Source: Rhizobiaceae bacterium
Lineage (GTDB): Bacteria; Pseudomonadota; Alphaproteobacteria; Rhizobiales; Rhizobiaceae
Direction: 5' to 3'
NCBI GenBank assembly: GCA_016793565.1
Contig: JAEUMA010000600.1
Span: 1 to 5,568 of the forward strand
DNA: 5,568 nucleotides
Shown here: one piece after another, positions 5,378-5,568 of the stretch
Position numbering within the stretch: position 1 is the first letter of the stretch
Layout: the number at the start of each line of letters is the position of its first letter
Notes under the pieces: generated by a model
The model's input: only the letters and a program-made list of their open reading frames with translations
Told to the model about the DNA's origin: nothing
The model's database searches: none
Translations under genes and position numbers: made by a program

Positions 5378-5568
5378 AGCGAGCCTTCTCGCCGCCGTCT
5401 CCGCCATCGCGGACGCAAGGTCCAGCGACCACTGCGCGCGGCAATAATCGCGAAAATCGAAGCAGGGCAGACCGGGGCACACCTCGAACTCGATGAGGTG
5501 CACCCGGCCGCTCTCCTCGACGCGAAAATCCATCGAGAAGACATCGCGCAGACCGAGCGCCGACATCA
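5372..5568 (-). CDS. ATP-grasp family protein, C-terminal part (partial)
   Basis: The last 64 or so residues of a gene entering from the right edge are visible. FSMDFRV followed by VHLIEFEVCPGLP is the end of an ATP-grasp domain, most like D-alanine-D-alanine ligase-type enzymes, where the Asp and Glu bind the metal of ATP. The usual E-x-N metal motif reads E-F-E here. A Met codon at 5566-5564 is in frame, but the conserved core before it would be missing, so it is almost certainly internal and the gene is cut by the window. The stop TAG lies within CTATAG, shared with the end of the rlpA-like gene. A role in joining an amino acid or similar acid to an amine is likely from the family; the substrate is unknown. 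Membership in the ATP-grasp superfamily is much surer than the ligase type. Confidence 0.8.
   Translation of the reverse strand, partial: MSALGLRDVFSMDFRVEESGRVHLIEFEVCPGLPCFDFRDYCRAQWSLDLASAMAETAARRLAL
5379..5392. terminator. Weak hairpin after the rlpA-like gene
   Basis: GCGAG (5379-5383), loop CCTT, CTCGC (5388-5392): a 5-bp stem 1 nt after the stop of the rlpA-like gene, inside the coding end of the facing gene. No T-tract follows. The position fits a terminator but the stem is short. Confidence 0.22.

Noticed and set aside
4861..5544. 227-codon minus-strand frame across the rlpA-like gene
   Set aside because: It is antisense to a gene with a full catalytic motif set and overlaps the ATP-grasp end in a different frame; it is a shadow.

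Overview
The window is GC-rich and compact, and reads as chromosome of an alphaproteobacterium, most likely Hyphomicrobiales (Rhizobium/Mesorhizobium-like). The evidence is a DUF982 protein (a family concentrated in rhizobia and relatives), promoter hexamers close to the rhizobial CTTGAC/CTATAT pattern, GANTC (CcrM-type) sites clustered in one intergenic region, and the style of the small secreted hypothetical proteins. Species cannot be fixed from this sequence. I see no insertion sequence, phage gene, CRISPR array, tRNA or rRNA.

Layout, left to right. Bases 1-15 probably hold the first codons of a minus-strand gene that runs off the left edge. prfC (peptide chain release factor 3, minus, 46-1635) is complete and has a convincing promoter. 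Back-to-back with it is a plus-strand gene for a small secreted four-cysteine protein (1834-2163). This converges on a second, unrelated, secreted four-cysteine protein (minus, 2182-2586), with a GC-rich hairpin between them. A divergent DUF982 gene follows (plus, 2699-2944). It converges on a two-gene minus-strand operon: a nitrilase-superfamily carbon-nitrogen hydrolase (3820-4656) and, 5 nt downstream, a two-domain GNAT acetyltransferase (2954-3814). A second hairpin lies at the DUF982/GNAT junction.

The nitrilase start is preceded by a 367-nt non-coding region (4657-5023). It contains a promoter whose 17-nt spacer holds a near-perfect 16-bp palindrome resembling a TetR-family operator, then a 12-bp palindrome, four GANTC sites within 101 bp, and a 7-bp-arm inverted repeat in front of the next gene. 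That gene (plus, 5024-5377) encodes a minimal secreted RlpA-type double-psi beta-barrel protein, a predicted peptidoglycan-cleaving enzyme. Its last codon and stop lie in a CTATAG palindrome that also ends the facing minus-strand gene, the C-terminus of an ATP-grasp protein running off the right edge.

Functionally this is mostly unlinked housekeeping and accessory genes. The one set that looks like a small dedicated system is the nitrilase-GNAT operon with its own operator-controlled promoter. Its substrate is unknown, and the presumed repressor gene is not in the window.
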